From NCBI RefSeq assembly GCF_904846185.1, contig NZ_CAJGZQ010000004.1, forward strand, positions 124,001 through 188,000: a DNA stretch of 64,000 bases, in the 5' to 3' direction. The DNA comes from Psychrobacter immobilis. Its GTDB lineage: Bacteria; Pseudomonadota; Gammaproteobacteria; Pseudomonadales; Moraxellaceae. The first letter of the stretch is position 1; each line of letters opens with the position of its first letter. Positions 19,001 to 27,692 of this stretch are shown piece after piece. The notes under the pieces are model-generated. The model was not told where the DNA came from. It worked only from the letters and a program-made list of their open reading frames with translations, and did not search any database. The translations under genes and the position numbers were made by a program.

Positions 19001-20348
19001 ACCGCTACGTTATGTCTTTGATCCGTCCAGTGAGGATGATGGCGTGACCATTCGTGTGCCACTTGCCGCGCTACCGCAGCTTGATGCGATTGAACTATTA
19101 TGGGGCGTACCCGGTTGGCGTTATGAGCTAGTATTGCAATTGCTTAAGTCACTACCAAAGGATATTCGCCGTCAAATTGTACCGATTCCTGATACAGCCG
19201 ATAGCTTGTTTGATGAACTGCAACCCGCTAGTGGACAAGGATTGCTTAAACAGCTTTGCCAAGCGCTCAACCGTCGCGGCGTTATGTCAGTGACGCCTGA
19301 TAGCTTTAATCCCTCTAGCATTGATCGCTATTTGCAGCCGCAAATCTGTGTGGTCGATGACAAAAATCGTATTATCGAAAAGGGTCGCGACCTGCAAACC
19401 CTACAGGTTCGCCATGCTCAAGAGACCCGCCAAGCGGTGAATGAGCAGCAAGGTACGCATACTGAATTCCCTGAGCATTTTGCCTTTAGCAAAAATCATC
19501 ATAGTGCAGGGGTGGTGATGAAGCAGTTTGCTGCTTTGGTTGCAGATGCGTCAGGTGAAGCGGTATCTATCCATCAATATACCGATGTCAATGCCGCGTT
19601 ACAGGCGCACCGTATCGGCGTTTTGACCCTGATAAAAGGTAAGCTTGGTGCGAAGAAAAAACAGCTGACCAGCCAAATTGATAAGATATTCAAATTGGCA
19701 TTCGCGCCACTTGGTGATATGGAGAAGCTAAAAACTATCGTCATCGATGCGGCATTGGACGCGTCGCTTGAAGAGCATTATGTGTTATTCGATCACAGTG
19801 CTGATTTGCCTGAAAGCGCTGATGATACTGCCGTAGCGCTTGCTGAAGAATTGCCCTTTACGCCAAAGGAGTATGAAAAAACCTTGGAAGTGGTGTCGGG
19901 TAACTTTCTATTGACGGGACAAAACGTCATAAAAATTCTTAAAAATGTCTATACCCGCTGGCAACGTATTCGTCAAAGCTTACTCATGCTCGATCGAGAG
20001 GTATTTGGTGAGTCTATCGAAGATATCGAAGACCAGTTAGAAGATTTGCACTTAGCTGATTTTGTTTATCGTATGGATTATAACCATTGGCAGCAGTATC
20101 CGCGCTATCTAGAGGCGCTTGAAATTCGTATCGAACGGCTTGAGCACAATCTCGAATCTGATCTCGAAGGGGTATACGCGCTTGATGTGCATATGGAGCG
20201 GTTGGCAAATCGCGCCAATGATAAAGCCATTAGTGAGTATCGCTGGATGGTCGAGGAGTATCGTATTCAGCTATTCGCGCAACCGATGAAAACCCGCATG
20301 GCAGTGTCACCGAAGCGCCTAAGCAAGATGTGGGATAAAATGAGTTAG
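16080..20348 (+). CDS. hrpA: ATP-dependent RNA helicase HrpA
   Basis: Large DEAH-box RNA helicase, 1422 residues, somewhat longer than E. coli HrpA (about 1300). It has Walker A GETGSGKTT near residue 140, DEAHERS near 238, SATLDTKR near 272, and the motif VI core QRKGRCGRVAPG near 464-475. The winged-helix, ratchet and OB-fold region and the long HrpA-specific C-terminal domain follow. The first 85 residues are polar and poorly conserved in type, and linker inserts rich in Lys, Asp and Thr (near 540 and 700) account for the extra length. HrpA rescues stalled, colliding ribosomes by acting on mRNA. The start lacks a strong ribosome site. Confidence 0.95.
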   Translation: MPTENNTDELRFDELSKLANTSDDNSNMTENSNKASSQPDMVVDLPVLAKDSYYLSRLERELARAAVANNKKNSDDKADDGLTKKRAQYEKIKTRSQQAVQARMDSIPDKLTEKLNLDLPVSQRAEDLVQAIIDHQVIIVAGETGSGKTTQLPKLAMLAGRGITGQIGHTQPRRLAARSVANRIAEELGEQLGNTVSFKIRFNEQGTAQSVVKLMTDGILLAELGHDKFLSKYDTIIIDEAHERSLNIDFIMGYLKKLLPKRPDLKVIITSATLDTKRFSEYFSRYDNKLKRNVPAPIFNVEGRSFPVEVRYRPLTDEPVNSSDDDSYDDFEENLPRAVVAAVEECFSDAQNKGHADQADILIFAATEAEIRELQEVLERHGPKHTEVLPLFARQTYEEQQRIFQPSGRGRRIVIATNVAETALTVPGIRYVIDLGFARISRYSYRSRVQRLPIEAISQAAANQRKGRCGRVAPGVCIRLYSEEDFTGRPEFTEPEILRTNLASVILQMANLRLGSVDDFAFIEPPDSRLVTDGHKLLDELGAITSKSEATAAHQTNKPKPKKGLDHLSLTPTGQKMARMPIDPRLARMLVAGSDFDCIREMLIVVAALAVQDPRERPANKRQQADQKHAEFRQDDSDFLFYLSLWKALFEKDEDGNKLSGNQRKNFTKKNYLSFPRVREWNQTHRQLVQMVTDLKLTDVKEAKASDKGTDKNASLENMTSDPTAIEDEELKAVKYANLHRALLTGLLSTIAHKTENRGEYLAARQQKAKIFPASTVFKQVPPWVMAFEVVETSQVFMRTVAKIEPEWVISAAGDLLKYHYFEPHWSKKTGRVKAYAQISLFGLIIISKQLTNYEQVNLSESREIFIRDGLVTGSLGRQAPFLQHNMDKIADIERIEDKLRRRDLLVDEEALYQFYDKKIPEHIASRKAFEDWRAEVEKTDTKYLFFTDDDVLNSQAPTTGDFPEVWKLGDLKLPLRYVFDPSSEDDGVTIRVPLAALPQLDAIELLWGVPGWRYELVLQLLKSLPKDIRRQIVPIPDTADSLFDELQPASGQGLLKQLCQALNRRGVMSVTPDSFNPSSIDRYLQPQICVVDDKNRIIEKGRDLQTLQVRHAQETRQAVNEQQGTHTEFPEHFAFSKNHHSAGVVMKQFAALVADASGEAVSIHQYTDVNAALQAHRIGVLTLIKGKLGAKKKQLTSQIDKIFKLAFAPLGDMEKLKTIVIDAALDASLEEHYVLFDHSADLPESADDTAVALAEELPFTPKEYEKTLEVVSGNFLLTGQNVIKILKNVYTRWQRIRQSLLMLDREVFGESIEDIEDQLEDLHLADFVYRMDYNHWQQYPRYLEALEIRIERLEHNLESDLEGVYALDVHMERLANRANDKAISEYRWMVEEYRIQLFAQPMKTRMAVSPKRLSKMWDKMS

Positions 20349-20404
20349 GATAGCGTTAGATTTTTAAAACTTGCTAATTGACAGCATATGACAATTGTCT
20401 TGTA

Positions 20405-20459
20405 TAGCTCTTTGATTTAGTCGATAATATTTGATTAAATGAAAGAGCTATTATTTTTT
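20405..20459 (+). terminator. Probable terminator after hrpA
   Basis: TAGCTCTTT (20405-20413) pairs with AAAGAGCTA (20442-20450) across a 28-base loop, followed by TTATTTTTTA. Confidence 0.6.
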
Positions 20460-20523
20460 ATACCAACGTTTTTTGGATGTTACCTAATATATTGATGTAA
20501 GTTTTTGAGCAGGATAAAGGATA

Positions 20524-20892
20524 ATGATTAAAGGTAAATTGATAATATTAGGATTTGCATCAACTATATTTATGAGTACGGGCTGTGATGAAACACAAGC
20601 CAGTAATAATAAAAATGTGAAGGTATTTGCGCCAACAAGCGTAGAAAAAGAAGTGCAGTTACGCGGCAGTTTTAAAAGAAGCTTTGAGATTCATGAGCTC
20701 GTTTCTTATAACATTATTTACTATGTGTCAGACCCAAAGCAATTATTAATTAAAGATTCAAAAAGTCTCAATCAAAAAGGCTATTACAAATATTTCGAAA
20801 CTTGCGTCATTGGTAACATTAGCCCCATCGGTCAATATGGGCCTCTAGGCAAATATCAAAATCAAATAACTATTCGTGAGATTTGCGCGTAG
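20524..20892 (+). CDS. Hypothetical lipoprotein, 122 residues
   Basis: Starts after a good AAAGGA site. The signal peptide ends in a lipobox MSTGC (Cys21), so it should be lipidated. The mature part has about 100 residues, with a Cys near residue 97 and another as the penultimate residue, possibly a disulfide. No domain is recognised. It is followed by a strong terminator and lies between hrpA and a minus-strand membrane protein. Confidence 0.72.
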   Translation: MIKGKLIILGFASTIFMSTGCDETQASNNKNVKVFAPTSVEKEVQLRGSFKRSFEIHELVSYNIIYYVSDPKQLLIKDSKSLNQKGYYKYFETCVIGNISPIGQYGPLGKYQNQITIREICA

Positions 20893-20962
20893 CTTTGATA
20901 GCGTAGGTTATCGAATGGATACCCTACTGATTTTAAGTAACCAACCCTCACTCACTATCGAT

Positions 20963-21004
20963 AAAAAGGCTGGGTTAGCAATTGCTAACCCAGCCTTTTT
21001 TTTT
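20963..21004 (+). terminator. Strong intrinsic terminator
   Basis: An 18-19 bp perfect stem (AAAAAGGCTGGGTTAGCA and its complement) followed by a T9 run; it ends the lipoprotein transcript at 20524. Confidence 0.92.
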
Positions 21005-21046
21005 GAGTGTCACTATTTTTCTGCGATGGATAAATCTTTTATGAAA

Positions 21047-21081
21047 CAAAAAAGCAAAGGTGGCGTCATATGACCTTTGCT
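21047..21081 (-). terminator. Terminator of the membrane protein gene at 21106
   Basis: On the minus strand AGCAAAGGT pairs with ACCTTTGCT and is followed by T5-6. Confidence 0.75.
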
Positions 21082-21105
21082 CTAAAATTTAGCACCTGAG
21101 TAAAA

Positions 21106-21435
21106 TTAGTGGCTGATCTTTTCTGTCAGCACACCCATACTATAAAGCAAGAATGCTATAACGGTCAGTGCTACAATAAATGGCGTGAGTATCCAAATCA
21201 CCACGTTGATCAATAATGAGGGCAATAATCCATTAAATAATACCGTGTTTGGTGTAAAAAAATCCGTCATGACATCGACTGCACGCTTAGCTACGGGGAA
21301 TAGCAAGGTGCTTAGTGCCAGCATATAAATATACTTGCTAAAACCAGGGTCGCTCATGACCACCATAAAATAAAACACCAAGAAATAAGTGACACCCAAT
21401 GCCCAGCATTTGAGAGTATAGCTTAAACGAATCAT
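21106..21435 (-). CDS. Small membrane protein of unknown function
   Basis: 109 residues with about four hydrophobic segments (near 10-28, 35-48, 66-82, 84-100), so probably an inner-membrane protein. A GGGAGG ribosome site lies 6 bp before the ATG. No family is recognised. It is a single-gene unit with its own terminator, and a pair of 12-bp direct repeats lies about 65-100 bp upstream of its start. Confidence 0.75.
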   Translation of the reverse strand: MIRLSYTLKCWALGVTYFLVFYFMVVMSDPGFSKYIYMLALSTLLFPVAKRAVDVMTDFFTPNTVLFNGLLPSLLINVVIWILTPFIVALTVIAFLLYSMGVLTEKISH

Positions 21436-21499
21436 GTTAGTGCCTCCCGAAATATTCTGACGATCACACGTAGAAAAATTATTATAATAGTTGCTAAAT

Positions 21500-21536
21500 T
21501 ATGAATATATATTATATGTTATAATATGAATATATA
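21500..21536. repeat. Paired 12-bp direct repeat in a promoter region
   Basis: TATGAATATATA occurs at 21500-21511 and at 21525-21536, a 25-bp period. The block is very AT-rich and lies upstream of the membrane protein gene starting at 21435; it may be an operator or simply promoter DNA. Confidence 0.45.
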
Positions 21537-21727
21537 GACCAAGTCAACTGTTTTTTTCTTGGGTAAGATATTTCGTCGTTTGTTTGGCTGGAAAGAGGGA
21601 GGGTGTAGGAATCTGTTAAACAGATAATTACATTGTGTACGCAGTTGCTTATGAAGCTGTCAAGACGCAGAGAGATTGCCTTAGTCAGAAAGCATTATAG
21701 TAGGGGCATTATGGTGGGGGCCTCATT

Positions 21728-22585
21728 CTAGATATTTAACTCACTGCTTGGGCTTACTCCAAATAGCCGTTTATATTCACGGCTAAATTGGCTGGGACTT
21801 TCATAGCCTACTTGCATGGCGATTTGCGATACTTGTGCCTCGCCGAGTTGAATAAGCTGCCGTGCTTTCATCAATCGTAGGCTTTTTTGATATTGAAGCG
21901 GGCTTAGTTGAGTGATTTCTTTAAAATGTTGATGAAATCCCGACACACTCATACCGCATCGACTGGCCAAATCTTCTATGATGACGGGCTCTTCTAAATG
22001 CGCTTTTAGCCAATCGGTAGCTTGGGCAATACGGTGGGTGTGACTGCCGTTAACCATCAGTTGCCGAAGCTTATGACCTTGCTGTGCTGAGAGCAGACGA
22101 TAATAAATCTCTTGCTGAATTAAATATGATAAAAACCCTATATCATTTGGATAATTAAGCAAGTCTATCAGCCGCTCGAATGCAGTTAATATGATGTCTT
22201 CTAACGGCCATTTTATACCTTGATGCTCATAATCGGCATTTTTCTGAGGTGGTATTTGTGCCATGACCTCACGAATGAGCGCCAGATTTAATTTCATAGA
22301 CAATACGATGACAGGCTTCTCTACAGTGGCGTGTTTGATATGCATGCTTATAGGAATATTGACAGGGCAGAACATCAGGTTGCTGTCATCAAATTTCTGG
22401 CAATCTGTACCTAAGTAAATTTCACGCGTGCCTTGTAAGACGATACATATACTAGGTTCTTGGATATAGCTGACAGTCTTTCTTGGTCTGTCGGCACAAT
22501 AAAAAAACAAGCCTGAAATGCCTGATTCGATGGTTTGGTTTTTGGGTAATATACTAAGTAGCTGCTCTACCGTTTTTGTTTTCAT
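21728..22585 (-). CDS. AraC family transcriptional regulator
   Basis: 285 residues: an AraC-type N-terminal sensor/cupin domain (about 10-160, with 'SICIVLQGTREIYLG') followed by two helix-turn-helix motifs at the C-terminus ('IEDLASRCGMSVSGFHQHFK' and 'VSQIAMQVGYESPSQFSREYK'). This belongs to the AraC_N plus HTH_18 group, whose members often control an adjacent oxidoreductase or efflux gene. It is divergent from ohr with 185 bp between starts, so it is a candidate regulator of ohr. Effector unknown. Confidence 0.92.
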   Translation of the reverse strand: MKTKTVEQLLSILPKNQTIESGISGLFFYCADRPRKTVSYIQEPSICIVLQGTREIYLGTDCQKFDDSNLMFCPVNIPISMHIKHATVEKPVIVLSMKLNLALIREVMAQIPPQKNADYEHQGIKWPLEDIILTAFERLIDLLNYPNDIGFLSYLIQQEIYYRLLSAQQGHKLRQLMVNGSHTHRIAQATDWLKAHLEEPVIIEDLASRCGMSVSGFHQHFKEITQLSPLQYQKSLRLMKARQLIQLGEAQVSQIAMQVGYESPSQFSREYKRLFGVSPSSELNI

Positions 22586-22770
22586 GATTTATGCTTACTT
22601 TATAATTCGCCTAATGATATAAATATTTATAGTATTAGGCAAGAATTCTGGAGTAATGCTCTACCAGATTAGCGTGCTCACTTCTATAATGATGGCATCA
22701 AAACGCAGTAAGATTGATTTGCAGCGTATTGCCCAATACCAATAACATGCCAATCCATAAGGAGTATATG

Positions 22771-23184
22771 ATGAAGATTTTCTATAAAACGCGAGCAACG
22801 GCAACTGGTGGTCGTTCTGGTCATACAGGTCTTGACGATGGTTCGCTAGGTTTTGATCTGGTCTCTTTTCAAGAAACAGACAAGGAAGGTGTCAATCCAG
22901 AGCAGCTTTTTGCAATGGGTTATGCGGCTTGTTTTGATAGTGCTTTAAATCTGACCGCCCAGCAAATGAAACTGCCAATCACTGCCTCAAAAACCTCGAC
23001 CCAAGTGGGTATTGGTATGAAAGCCGATGGTAGCTATAACCTAGATATAGATTTGTATGTTGAAGTGTCGGGTATTGATGAGGCTCAAGCGCAAACACTG
23101 ATAGAAACAGCTCACCAAGTTTGCCCATACTCTAATGCTACTCGCGGTAATGTCGATGCACGTTTGCATGTAACCGTGGTTTAA
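22771..23184 (+). CDS. ohr: Organic hydroperoxide resistance protein (Ohr/OsmC family)
   Basis: Thiol peroxidase that reduces organic and fatty acid hydroperoxides using lipoyl-dependent reductants. The 137-residue protein shows the two Ohr cysteine motifs, 'YAACFDSAL' (Cys near 54) and 'VCPYSNATRGNVD' (Cys near 118), and a GGRSGHTGLDDG N-terminal block. The start at 22771 is 6 bp after GGAG; ATG 22768 is only 3 bp away and the open frame extends to 22714 without support. Divergent from an AraC regulator; no MarR-type OhrR is nearby. Confidence 0.95.
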   Translation: MKIFYKTRATATGGRSGHTGLDDGSLGFDLVSFQETDKEGVNPEQLFAMGYAACFDSALNLTAQQMKLPITASKTSTQVGIGMKADGSYNLDIDLYVEVSGIDEAQAQTLIETAHQVCPYSNATRGNVDARLHVTVV

Positions 23185-23367
23185 CGGTCCGCCGTAGTTA
23201 ATACCTAACGACTGATTCAACAGCTGTTCTAATAACTATAAACAAATATAAAAACGACATGACTTTCAACTGCTTGGGTACATAAAGTATTCAGGCAGTT
23301 TTTTATTGAATAATTCAATGTTGATCATTAAGATCAAATTATCAGGCATGAAAAGTTAAGCACAAAA

Positions 23368-23400
23368 AAGAGCCAGTAGTTTGATTACTGGCTCTTTCGT
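23368..23400 (+). terminator. Terminator downstream of ohr
   Basis: AAAGAGCCAGTA (23368-23379) pairs with TACTGGCTCTTT (23386-23397). Confidence 0.75.
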
Positions 23401-23477
23401 TTTCAATAGATGTGAGTACAAACATGGATTTTATTCAAATAACCACCACGTATTATTTACGCTTGTTTCTAAGATTA

Positions 23478-23849
23478 TTATAGTTGGCAGTTCACTTGGT
23501 ATTGTTGACCATTGTCTGATTTGATGGTCATGATGCCGTAATCCGCTTTGGTGTGCCAATCGTAAGTGGTTTTAGGGTTAACATTATTGACATAACGAGC
23601 GCCAGAACCTGATACTGCTTGCTCCATGGTGATTTTTGCGTTGGTTAAGCCAACTTTAGGCAAGGTCACGTTTAGGTTAGCAGTTTGACCATTGGCAGTG
23701 TAAGCAGCAGTGAGTTGACCGTTGTCTTCACAAGTGAATGATTGGACTACTGGCTGAGTATTGGTCTCTGGGGTCGTAGTGGTTGGTGCATTAGTGGCGC
23801 AGGCAGACAATAATAGAGCAAAAGGTGCTACGGCTAATAATTTTTTCAT
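23478..23849 (-). CDS. MliC-like lysozyme inhibitor lipoprotein
   Basis: 123 residues from ATG 23849, which follows GAGG by 6 bp (a TTG at 23861 also opens the frame). Signal peptide and lipobox LSAC give an outer-membrane or periplasmic lipoprotein. The C-terminal 90 residues begin with FTCEDNGQL, contain SGSGARYVN and end in VNCQL. The GARY motif, the adjacent Trp/Lys region and the flanking Cys pair are the pattern of the MliC/PliC C-type lysozyme inhibitor fold. It would protect peptidoglycan from host lysozyme. The Thr/Pro-rich segment after the lipobox is a linker. Confidence 0.72.
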   Translation of the reverse strand: MKKLLAVAPFALLLSACATNAPTTTTPETNTQPVVQSFTCEDNGQLTAAYTANGQTANLNVTLPKVGLTNAKITMEQAVSGSGARYVNNVNPKTTYDWHTKADYGIMTIKSDNGQQYQVNCQL

Positions 23850-24026
23850 AATATGCCTCAAAAGTATCGGTAAAAGTAGGTTGTTACTTCAAGCAACATG
23901 ATACCGTAGAGAATGTAACTTCATGTTGTGTTTGAGGGCTATGGTAGTAATCTTATCTGTCTTTTTTATCACTAAGCCTCTCAGTCTTTATTGGCTTATT
24001 TATTTTAAATAACGAATGAGGATATT

Positions 24027-24947
24027 TCACGTAGGGGCTTTTTCTCTATTTAAAATAAATACCAATACTGCACCCAAGATAACCGAGCTTGCTATAACGA
24101 ATGGCAATGTCAATTGCTCAGATAAAAATACCACGCCTAATATCGCAGCCAGTATAGGGACACACAGTTGTACAACTGCTGCTTGGGTGTTTTTTAACAA
24201 AGGCATGGCCATATACCAGATGCTGTAGCCCATACCAGATGCCATCGCTCCTGATGCACAGGCCAAAAGTACGCCCTTAATAGTGATGTCACCTAAATTG
24301 ATGTTTTCCAAGCCTATATTGTCTAGGTAAGTCATGCTTATCACTAACAGTATGGGCACTGCTATCAGACTCCGAATGAAATTAAAACCTGTGGCTCGCA
24401 GCGGTGACACGCATGATTTGCCGCGTATGCTATATATGCCCCAAGCGGCACCACTGATTGCCATAAGCACCGCCGCTAGTAACGAAGGCACCGCTGCTGA
24501 CGGTAGCATCAAATAGACAAACCCTGCTACCGCTACGATAAATGCCAGCCATTGTAAGCCGCTCAATTGCTCTTTCTTATAGATGCCCCAACCAATCATC
24601 GTCAGCTGAACCGCTGAAAATAGAATCAGCGCTCCTGTACCAGTATCCAACTCTACATAAGCAATCGAAAAGCATAGCGCATAAATCACTAAGCTCAGAC
24701 TACTTAACCAGCTACCTTTGTCGTTTAAAATAGCAGCGTGAGCAATACTGTCAGGCTCTCGCACGTGCTGTCGTAACCGATAAGCATGAATGGTCATGAT
24801 AATACCTAGGCAGACAGCAGCGCTCAGCAGGCGCAAAATGGTAAAGCTCCAAGCATCTATATGACCCTCTGCTAACGCCATACGGCAAAAGAGAGAGTTT
24901 GCAGCAAAGGCGATTAATGCAATAACGGTGTACAAGGTGGCTTTCAA
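24027..24947 (-). CDS. EamA family (DMT) permease
   Basis: 306 residues with ten predicted membrane helices in two EamA repeats (about 1-145 and 155-298), the usual length for drug/metabolite transporters of the RhaT/YdcZ superfamily. A glycine-rich second repeat ('ASGAMASGMGYSIWYMAMPLLKNTQAAVVQL') is typical. It probably exports an amino acid or metabolite across the inner membrane; the substrate is not evident. It is transcribed alone. Confidence 0.88.
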   Translation of the reverse strand: MKATLYTVIALIAFAANSLFCRMALAEGHIDAWSFTILRLLSAAVCLGIIMTIHAYRLRQHVREPDSIAHAAILNDKGSWLSSLSLVIYALCFSIAYVELDTGTGALILFSAVQLTMIGWGIYKKEQLSGLQWLAFIVAVAGFVYLMLPSAAVPSLLAAVLMAISGAAWGIYSIRGKSCVSPLRATGFNFIRSLIAVPILLVISMTYLDNIGLENINLGDITIKGVLLACASGAMASGMGYSIWYMAMPLLKNTQAAVVQLCVPILAAILGVVFLSEQLTLPFVIASSVILGAVLVFILNREKAPT

Positions 24948-25279
24948 AAATAATTCCTACAATAAAGAAGTTGGTTTTTAAATAAAATAGGCAAATTCGA
25001 CTTTTAGGGATGTTGTTGTAACCGATTTTTTACCAGCAGAAATACTGGCTGAAGTGCGAAAACCCCGTTGCTAGTTGTCAATTGGGAGATTTCTCACAAC
25101 AGATCATATTTTATTGCACTCGCAGGCAAAAGTATTTTTTAAATTGGACTGATGATAGTTGAATTAACAATAAAGGCTGACTACAAAAGTGATGTGATGT
25201 GGGTCAAGCGCATACTCAGAACGATTGCTTAAATGAATTGTCGTAAATTAAATAAAAACAATAGATAGGAAAAAGTAAT
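24948..25279. other. Intergenic region between EamA permease and DUF421 gene
   Basis: 332 bp between divergent starts; no gene or strong hairpin is seen. A short CCAG/CTGG inverted repeat near 25030 is too weak to call. Confidence 0.5.
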
Positions 25280-25963
25280 ATGGATTGGGCAAGTATCTTT
25301 ATTCATGACACCACTTGGGCATTTGCGCTTGAGATATTGGTGCGTGTCAGCGTCATGTTTGTACTGATTATTTCGTTTTTGCGTTTGACGGGCAAACGCG
25401 GCGTCCGTCAGCTGTCAATCTTTGAGTTGACCATTATTTTATCATTGGGTTCTATCGCAGGTGACCCTATGTTTAACGAGGATTTGCCGATTATTCAGGC
25501 GGTGCTGGTCATGAGCGCCGTTATCCTGCTGTATCGACTGTGCACGTGGATCATGATGGAATTCCAACCTTTTGAAGATCTGTTAGAAGGGAAGTCGCTC
25601 TATATTGTAGAGGACGGAATGCTGGTACTCGATAAGATTAAAAAGGGTAAAATGTCTCATGATGAGTTTTTTACTGAGATGCGCCAACAAGGGGTTGAGC
25701 ATTTGGGTCAAGTGCGTACAGGCTTGTTAGAGACGGACGGTAATTTCAGTATATTGTTATATCCACCTGAAAACACTGGCTATGGTATGCCGCTTTTCCC
25801 TAAGCAGTATCAACCCGTCGAAGAGATAGAGTCAGAAACGTATTATGCATGTATGCACTGCGGCTATGTCGATTATATATCTGACCCAAATCAGCTCTGT
25901 GAACGCTGTGAGAATGGATGTCGAGACTGGGCGAAGGCCTTGAATAGCGAGATCATTAGATGA
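25280..25963 (+). CDS. DUF421 membrane protein with zinc-ribbon-like tail
   Basis: 227 residues. Three N-terminal membrane segments (about 10-35, 46-62, 66-84) are followed by a soluble domain typical of YetF/YcaP-like DUF421 proteins ('LLEGKSLYIVEDGMLV', 'FFTEMRQQGVEHLGQVRTGLLETDG'). The last 40 residues hold CMHCG and CERC plus a further Cys, spaced like a rubredoxin-type zinc ribbon. The ribosome site is AGGAAA. Function unknown; possibly a membrane-associated sensor or envelope factor. Transcribed alone. Confidence 0.85.
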   Translation: MDWASIFIHDTTWAFALEILVRVSVMFVLIISFLRLTGKRGVRQLSIFELTIILSLGSIAGDPMFNEDLPIIQAVLVMSAVILLYRLCTWIMMEFQPFEDLLEGKSLYIVEDGMLVLDKIKKGKMSHDEFFTEMRQQGVEHLGQVRTGLLETDGNFSILLYPPENTGYGMPLFPKQYQPVEEIESETYYACMHCGYVDYISDPNQLCERCENGCRDWAKALNSEIIR

Positions 25964-26099
25964 TAATAAATGAGATGATAGCTATATTGAATTATCTATG
26001 AGTAGATCGAGCGGTCTTATGTTGACAGGCTTAATAATAGCCAATTATACCAACGTAAGACAGCCCTAGACTAAACGCTTTTAACATGCCCTATCTGAG

Positions 26100-27692
26100 T
26101 TAGGCAATTTTATACCAATCAATTTTACGGGTCATGACCATCACGCAAGCGAGTAGCACAAAACAGAAGACAGCACCAAGCAATAAATTCATATCTTCGG
26201 TGGTTAATATGCCGAAAAACGCCGCATACAATCCTGCCAGTGTGACAGTGAAAATCGCCGCTCGCTTGACGCCGCCCAGTACATAATAAGCATACCAACC
26301 AATGAGTCCAACACAGGCGCTGGCAGCAATGGCATACGCCTTCCAAAAGACAATTTGCTCAGCAAGTGGTAATAGTAAGACATAAAACACAAACAGCGCA
26401 CAACCGACCAACAGATATTGAATAGGGTGAATACGACTGGATTTGATCACTTCAAATAAGAAGAAAGTGCCGAATGATACTAAGATTAATAATAAGGCAT
26501 ATTTCATCGTTCTTTCAGTTTGTAAATATACATCATTAGGCTCAGCAAAACTTACACCAAAGCTGTTCAGGCGCACGTTTCGATAGCTATCAGGTATGGC
26601 AGTAGCTTCTGCTGTAACAGCGCCTTCCATTGCCATAAGCGCATCACCAGAAGCCATTGACTGGCTATTATTATCGAGAGTGGCTTGACTGGTGACGACA
26701 CATCGGTTGTTAGCGCTGCTGATACACTGCGACAAATCTTGATTGTTGGCTATTGTTAAATACTGATTTTGCCAACTGGCTTCAAAACCTTTAGCGGTAA
26801 GTTTTTTGGCATTGGGGAGCGCCTTACCAATAAAGTTTGGTGCATGCCAATTACTGCGCATCGTTAAGTTAAAGTTTTGTCCAGTCGGCACAGTGTTTAC
26901 ATTGCTAATACCAGCTAACGGTAAATCAGTGACGATTTCTGTACTGGTTAATGACTCGCTAGCACCGTTCGTAGCAAGGGCGTTATTGCTATTCTGTTGG
27001 CTCGTTATATTTTTTACTGAATGCTGTAATATATTTTGCGGAATAGCTACTTCTACATAGGTTAGATTTTTCAGCAGCGCTGTCTGAGGGTAGGTCGCTT
27101 TTATCGGTTTTTTATCAATGGTCACCGTTGGTAGCGTCGCCACGCCGCGCAGATCTGATACTGGAATAATCAATTTTGCTGCGTTCCAGTGGATGATGGC
27201 TTTTTCGGGCTGGGTGTTGTTTTTATTGGTAGGTGTGTTGATGGAGACTTGTGCGTCACTAGTTTTGCTCGTAGTTTCATATAAGCTGCTGATGGCTTGA
27301 TCAAAGGTATAGCGCTGGTCAAATGTCAACGTACCATCATAACTGGTCGCATGATAGATGCCACGTTTGTAGGTATCAGTGCTGACTTCAAGGTCTTGTA
27401 TGGCTTGGGTCTGACTGGCAAAGACAATTTCATTTTTTGAATAGGATGGTGCACACTTACTGGTTGTTTCAGGTGCTGCAACCTGACATTCAGGCGTAAT
27501 TGTGGTAGGTATGATGATAAATGGGGTGATGACTTCTTGCGGATTGACGTGCTGCTGGGCAATTTCTTTGACCACCGACGCGGCATAATTTTGTCGTTCG
27601 TAGATCACTGAGCCAATCATACCGAGACCGATGGCAAAAATAATACAAAGTCCGGCGATGATGGACAATTTAGTCAATAGTGTTTTTTGCAT
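26100..27692 (-). CDS. creD: CreD family inner membrane protein
   Basis: 530 residues. One N-terminal membrane helix (about 8-28), a long periplasmic domain with 'NFNLTMRSNWHAPNFIGKALP' core near 275, and five to six C-terminal membrane segments, as in E. coli CreD (450 residues). CreD is induced by the CreBC two-component system and affects envelope integrity and beta-lactam tolerance. No creB or creC is within the window, so its regulation must lie elsewhere or differ. The extra length comes from a Ser/Thr/Asn-rich insertion in the periplasmic part. Confidence 0.9.
   Translation of the reverse strand: MQKTLLTKLSIIAGLCIIFAIGLGMIGSVIYERQNYAASVVKEIAQQHVNPQEVITPFIIIPTTITPECQVAAPETTSKCAPSYSKNEIVFASQTQAIQDLEVSTDTYKRGIYHATSYDGTLTFDQRYTFDQAISSLYETTSKTSDAQVSINTPTNKNNTQPEKAIIHWNAAKLIIPVSDLRGVATLPTVTIDKKPIKATYPQTALLKNLTYVEVAIPQNILQHSVKNITSQQNSNNALATNGASESLTSTEIVTDLPLAGISNVNTVPTGQNFNLTMRSNWHAPNFIGKALPNAKKLTAKGFEASWQNQYLTIANNQDLSQCISSANNRCVVTSQATLDNNSQSMASGDALMAMEGAVTAEATAIPDSYRNVRLNSFGVSFAEPNDVYLQTERTMKYALLLILVSFGTFFLFEVIKSSRIHPIQYLLVGCALFVFYVLLLPLAEQIVFWKAYAIAASACVGLIGWYAYYVLGGVKRAAIFTVTLAGLYAAFFGILTTEDMNLLLGAVFCFVLLACVMVMTRKIDWYKIA

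Noticed and set aside
21541..21610. Short frame reading KIFRRLFGWKEGG after a T-rich tract.
   Set aside because: Twenty-odd codons with no ribosome site and no recognisable protein; too little to call.
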